A stretch of DNA of 64,000 nucleotides, taken from Turnera subulata. Lineage: Eukaryota > Streptophyta > Magnoliopsida > Malpighiales > Passifloraceae. Numbering within the stretch: position 1 is the first letter of the stretch; every line of letters starts with the position of its first letter. The notes beneath the pieces were generated by a model. That model worked only from the letters and a program-made list of their open reading frames with translations. It did not search any database and was not told where the DNA came from. The stretch is from NCBI GenBank assembly GCA_028386065.3, contig JAKUCV010007537.1, positions 98,061-162,060 of the forward strand, written 5' to 3'. The translations under genes and the position numbers were made by a program. Positions 60,808-64,000 of the stretch are shown one piece after another.

Positions 60808-61337
60808 AATTATTCTTTTCTATTATACACTCCAATGGCAGGTTGCAAAAATTTGCTTATCATCCAACCTTTAATCAACCACTCAAATTCCATTGGATGC
60901 ATTAGTGTTTTTTTTTTTTGGTTAGAGGTAGGTTGACCTATGATACCATGATGCCTAAATAATTATTCTTTTTTAGCTAGCTGGTAGTTTTGTGTTTTTT
61001 TGTAATCATGTGATTCTGTGCTTGTTCTTTTTTGACGAAACAAAGACACACGCCATTTAACAAAACCATGGTAATTTTGTCAAACGCGGAATGTCATATA
61101 AAACACACACCCATGCAAGATGCAAGCGATGTAGGACTTTGAAGAGCCACCACAAAGCATGAAGAAGTGCAGACCCTCAAAGACACACGCATGCAGACAC
61201 ACACAAAAAAAATATTGATTCTGTGCCTGTGATTCTGTGCTTGTTCTACCATCTGTATTTTGATGTTTGGCATCAATGAATACAGGCCAGGTCTCGGTTT
61301 CGGACAAAAAAAATATAATTATTCTTTTCTATTATAC
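60808..61337. repeat. Nested direct repeats (21-bp outer, 20-bp inner)
   Basis: Outer pair: 21 identical bases containing TTATTCTTTTCTATTATAC at 60808-60828 and 61317-61337. Inner pair: TGTGATTCTGTGCTTGTTCT at 61009-61028 and 61228-61247. The outer insert ends in an A-rich stretch, GGACAAAAAAAATAT. An overlapping copy of CACTCCAATGGCAGGTTGC also sits on both sides of the left outer repeat (about 60735 and 60827). The pattern suggests successive insertions with long target duplications or replication slippage. Confidence 0.7.
61095..61137 (-). promoter_or_regulatory. snRNA-type USE plus TATA signature
   Basis: On the minus strand, GTCCTACATCG (61137-61127) differs by one base from the plant upstream sequence element RTCCCACATCG. 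Exactly 24 bases further comes TTTATATG (61102-61095), the spacing used by Pol III U6-class promoters as I recall them from Arabidopsis. Downstream, a TTTT occurs a few bases after the expected start, and no U6, U3 or other known RNA is recognisable. It may be a promoter relic or chance. Confidence 0.35.
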
Positions 61338-61449
61338 AAATCAAACACTATCGCGTTTGAGTTCTATATCTTTCTTCAGAAACTTAAGCTTATTTGAAAA
61401 CTTAGGGAACTCAAATATGAACCGAGGCAAATCAGGACTTTTGCCCCCA

Positions 61450-62075
61450 TCTGCGTGTTTGGAATTGGTTTCTCTATTTTGTTCCCAAAAATAGTTTTCA
61501 AGAATTGGTTTAGAAAATAGTTTTCTCCATAAAACAAGCCCCAAAATCTTGTTTGGATACTCACTCAAAAACAATTATTCTGGAAGAAACCATGTCAAAA
61601 GAAGAGGAGGTGAGATGAAAGAAAACAACTTTATTTGTGATGTATGAATTGGGAAAGATCTAGAAGGCAGATTTTTGGGCTTGGGGAATTGGAGGAGATG
61701 CACTGGAACACAACAGGGAGGAGCTCCGGCCAGGCGTTTTCTAGAGAGGATCCCGGACGCAGGAGCAGGGAGAGAGAAGAGGAGGCGATGAGGCGGCATG
61801 GAAGAGGGAGCAATTAGAGAGAGAAATTAATTTGGGGGAAGAAATAAGAGAAAGTTATTTATTGTATATCTTTTAATTACGAAAATGCCACCACGCCTTG
61901 TTGAGAAAACCGTGAAAACATCTTTTTAATGTTTCCAAAATTTTGGTTTCAAAACCAGATATGGAAAAATTATTTTCAAAAACAAATTTTGAAAACATTC
62001 CACCAAACAAATTTTTTGATTTTTGAGAACAATGAAAACAAAAAATCTGTTTTCAAAACCTTTTCAAACAGGCCC
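61450..62075. repeat. MITE-like block with long imperfect inverted arms
   Basis: The left arm contains AAAATAGTTTTCTCCAT, and the right arm read in reverse complement contains AAAATAATTTTTCCAT, with further loose matches outward over ~80 bases. The middle (61570-61860) is purine-rich. The right end carries TTCAAACAGGCCCTTAA, a word common at ends of plant non-autonomous DNA elements. No target duplication found. Confidence 0.35.
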
Positions 62076-62124
62076 TTAATTTCGTTGTACCTAAATTTGC
62101 AAGTAAGGAAGCAAATGAGGCACA

Positions 62125-62190
62125 CGAGTATTTGGGTTACCATGTGGTGTCCTAACTGTGAGTTGGGCCACATGATAACCCAAATACTCG
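62125..62190. repeat. Long hairpin (23-bp stem, 20-base loop)
   Basis: CGAGTATTTGGGTTACCATG... at 62125-62147 pairs with 62168-62190 with one mismatch (a G-U pair in RNA from one strand). The loop is 20 bases. Could be a small palindromic element, a MITE remnant or a small-RNA-type hairpin. Confidence 0.7.
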
Positions 62191-63286
62191 CGGGCCTTGT
62201 TTGTTTTCTCTCTGGACTACTTCTAATTGGCCTGTTGCAGGATGTGAGTTGTTGGTGATTTTCCGGCAATGTCACCAGAGTTTGACAAGTTGTTGGTGAT
62301 TTTCACTGATCCAGATCCTTAACCTCGGTAGGGGATTTGGTCGAGGAAAGGATTTTAAAACTTAGTTTTCAGATCTGTGGAACTCATAAAATTGTTAATA
62401 CATGCTTTTTTTTCATGTCAGTTAATTTCCATTTTAATCATGCGAGACCAAATTATAACATCCACGTACATTCTACCGAACTAAAGTATCCACTCATGAC
62501 CAAAAAAAAAAAAAAAACTGAAGTATCCACCATCCTGAAAACTTGCAGTATTGCACACAAGGTTGTAATCAATTGAAAGTCAGAAAATAACAAACAAAAG
62601 AAAAAGAAAACTTGTAGCAAAGAACATATTCAATTTTTTTTTTTTGGTTCCAGAGATAGGGTCCTCTTTGCAAGATATGTTTGAGAATTGCTACCCGTCC
62701 ATGGGGATGGGGGTTCGGTTATCAGGTTCAAATTAAGATGCCTCACACTTGGTAACAAGCTGGCGTGACTCAGCTTGGCCACATACTCAAATTTGGCATC
62801 TGGATTAGAGTACTCATTCGAGTAAGAATAAGTTGTGTGCACGAGAGAACCTGGGTATTTCCACCCCTTGTACTACACGTACAACTAAATTAAAAATCAC
62901 ATTAGCTGAATCCTTGACAATTTGACCAAAAAAAAAAATGTCTATGACAATATTCATGAAAATGACTTCCCTCCTACGAGAAAAGAATGGCTATGAATCC
63001 AAATTAAGTAGGTTATAAAATAAGGGGGACAAATTGCAATCCCCGTCTTTTCGTTTATGTTTCCTGTATACGGTATGTAGTGATTTGGTATTAAAAAAAT
63101 ACACAGAGTCTCTAGGATAGATTAAATTAAAATTACTACGTAGCATCCTCTCTTAATGGATACAATTTTCCTATTGTCAAATTTCATTTATATTAAAAAG
63201 GAATTGAACGGTTGAATTTCAGACTTGGTCACTTGGTCAGTGTCTTATGTATAAAGAAGCTTTGACAATTGAAGATCAGCTGGGAG

Positions 63287-63292
63287 TATAAG
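63287..63292 (+). promoter_or_regulatory. TATA-like site of small-protein copy 2
   Basis: TATAAG about 103 bases before the ATG, in the same leader context as copy 1. Confidence 0.5.
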
Positions 63293-63394
63293 TTTGTGCA
63301 AGTTTCCCATCTGCTCTTACATCTCAAAAACAAAGACACTCTTGGCAGAAAAACACAATATTTCTTTTTTGGCAAGAAAATTATCGTATAGCCC

Positions 63395-63766
63395 ATGGCG
63401 ATGTTTAGGGCAATGAGTGTGAGAAGAAGGTCCATGAGTTATGAACGCTTGGGGGAGGAGCCTAATTCTATGGGTCAACCGGAGGTGAAGCTAGAGAGGA
63501 ACAAAAGCGTGCCTGCTTTTGTCTTTGGCTTATCAAAATCAAGAAGGCAGAAACTAGGAGAAGTGGTGGTACCAGAAAATCCTCCAGTGAAGCCTCCTGT
63601 CAGCAAAAAAGATGCCAAGAGTCACCCACTCTTTAGTATGTTTGATGGTCGTCGTAAGAAGAAGAAACCTACGGCAAATCTTGAGTTTGTAAGGTACGTA
63701 GCATATCTGAAAGAGGAAGGTGTTTGGGACCCAACAGCAAAGAAGGCTGTGATTTACTACAAATGA
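63395..63766 (+). CDS. Small basic uncharacterised plant protein, tandem copy 2
   Basis: An intronless frame of 123 residues, the tandem partner of 59989-60357. It differs mainly around residues 24-29 (one extra residue) and in scattered conservative changes. The core PEVKLERNKSVPAFVFGLSK, the block AKSHPLFSMFDGR and the end VIYYK are kept. Start codon context (GCCCATGGC) is identical in both copies. Its 3' flank (to ~63975) still aligns with that of copy 1, including TTGCTTGATTTTCCT. The duplication is therefore a ~0.9-kb unit, and both copies look intact. Function unknown. Confidence 0.8.
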   Translation: MAMFRAMSVRRRSMSYERLGEEPNSMGQPEVKLERNKSVPAFVFGLSKSRRQKLGEVVVPENPPVKPPVSKKDAKSHPLFSMFDGRRKKKKPTANLEFVRYVAYLKEEGVWDPTAKKAVIYYK

Positions 63767-64000
63767 AAAGTTGGAAAGAAAGGTCTTCTTTTCAGCTCTG
63801 ATTGTTGATCTTGAATATATCTATATATAGAGGTTGCACATCTTAGGAAACTAAGAATGCTAGTGGCCGAAATATGTATACTCTCAGTTTATGTTCAAGT
63901 ATGAGGTGAAAGAAGTGTTAGAATCATGAACTAGATTCATTGAATTCAGCTAGTATGTCGAGTTGCTTGATTTTCCTTTCTTTTTTTTTTTATGCTAGTA

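Larger units (their letters stand above)
60358..63286. other. Repeat-rich interval between the tandem small-protein genes
   Basis: Starts with the 3' UTR of copy 1 (to about 60560), then nested direct repeats, an snRNA-type promoter signature, a MITE-like inverted-repeat block and a hairpin, each listed separately. A T-run-led segment (62634-62870) looks like a dispersed retroposon read on minus, but no target duplication was found. No protein-coding gene supported. Confidence 0.55.

Noticed and set aside
62630..62870. T-run-led segment as a minus-strand SINE or LINE tail
   Set aside because: The poly(T) start is suggestive, but no target duplication or tRNA-like A/B boxes were found, so it is only mentioned and not called as an element.
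1..64000. CRISPR arrays, operons, ribosome-binding sites, bacterial-type features
   Set aside because: The window is plant nuclear DNA with spliced genes; none of these is present.

Overview
The window is nuclear DNA from a flowering plant, most likely a woody or otherwise TE-bearing eudicot. The evidence is AT-rich intergenic DNA, short GT-AG introns with conserved phases, plant-specific families (PPR, SYP1 syntaxin, auxilin-like, FQR1-like, gamma carbonic anhydrase of complex I) and plant LINE, LTR and hAT-type relics. The species cannot be named from the sequence. Thirteen protein-coding genes, one tRNA gene and several transposon insertions can be supported. Exon models were built by hand from splice sites, and every multi-exon model closes in frame.

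Layout. 1-272: an LTR end cut by the window edge. 557-9062 (minus strand): a SYP112-type syntaxin, phosphopantetheine adenylyltransferase (CoA synthesis; one intron holds a truncated LINE) and a TMEM53/DUF829 hydrolase-like protein. 9854-11952 (minus): a 2-oxoglutarate/Fe(II) dioxygenase. 12-17 kb: gene-poor DNA with a solo LTR, a MITE-like element and tRNA-Ile(UAU). 17.3-21.7 kb (minus): two diverged intronless coiled-coil paralogues related to CUE-domain proteins, separated by a hAT-type non-autonomous element. 22.1-27.5 kb: a plastid-type alpha/beta hydrolase (plus) convergent with an FQR1-like quinone reductase (minus). 30.1-34.2 kb (plus): an RFC3-like clamp-loader ATPase with a long disordered N-terminus. 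36.6-39.0 kb (plus): soluble inorganic pyrophosphatase. 40.3-42.3 kb (plus): mitochondrial gamma carbonic anhydrase. 44.3-44.8 kb: a retroposed insert. 48.1-54.4 kb (plus): an auxilin-like J-domain protein. 55.5-57.2 kb (plus): a mitochondrial-type PPR protein. 60.0 and 63.4 kb (plus): a tandem pair of small uncharacterised proteins, with a repeat-rich interval between them.

The genes are independent housekeeping loci and do not form a pathway cluster. From memory, the syntaxin, CoA enzyme, DUF829 protein and pyrophosphatase have Arabidopsis counterparts close together on chromosome 2 (around At2g18230-At2g18260), so the left and middle of the window look like an old conserved block. No new multi-gene system is evident. 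The best leads are the RFC3-like fusion protein, a probable U12-type intron in the pyrophosphatase gene, the degenerating CUE-less tandem pair, and nested direct repeats at 60.8-61.3 kb that contain an snRNA-type promoter signature.
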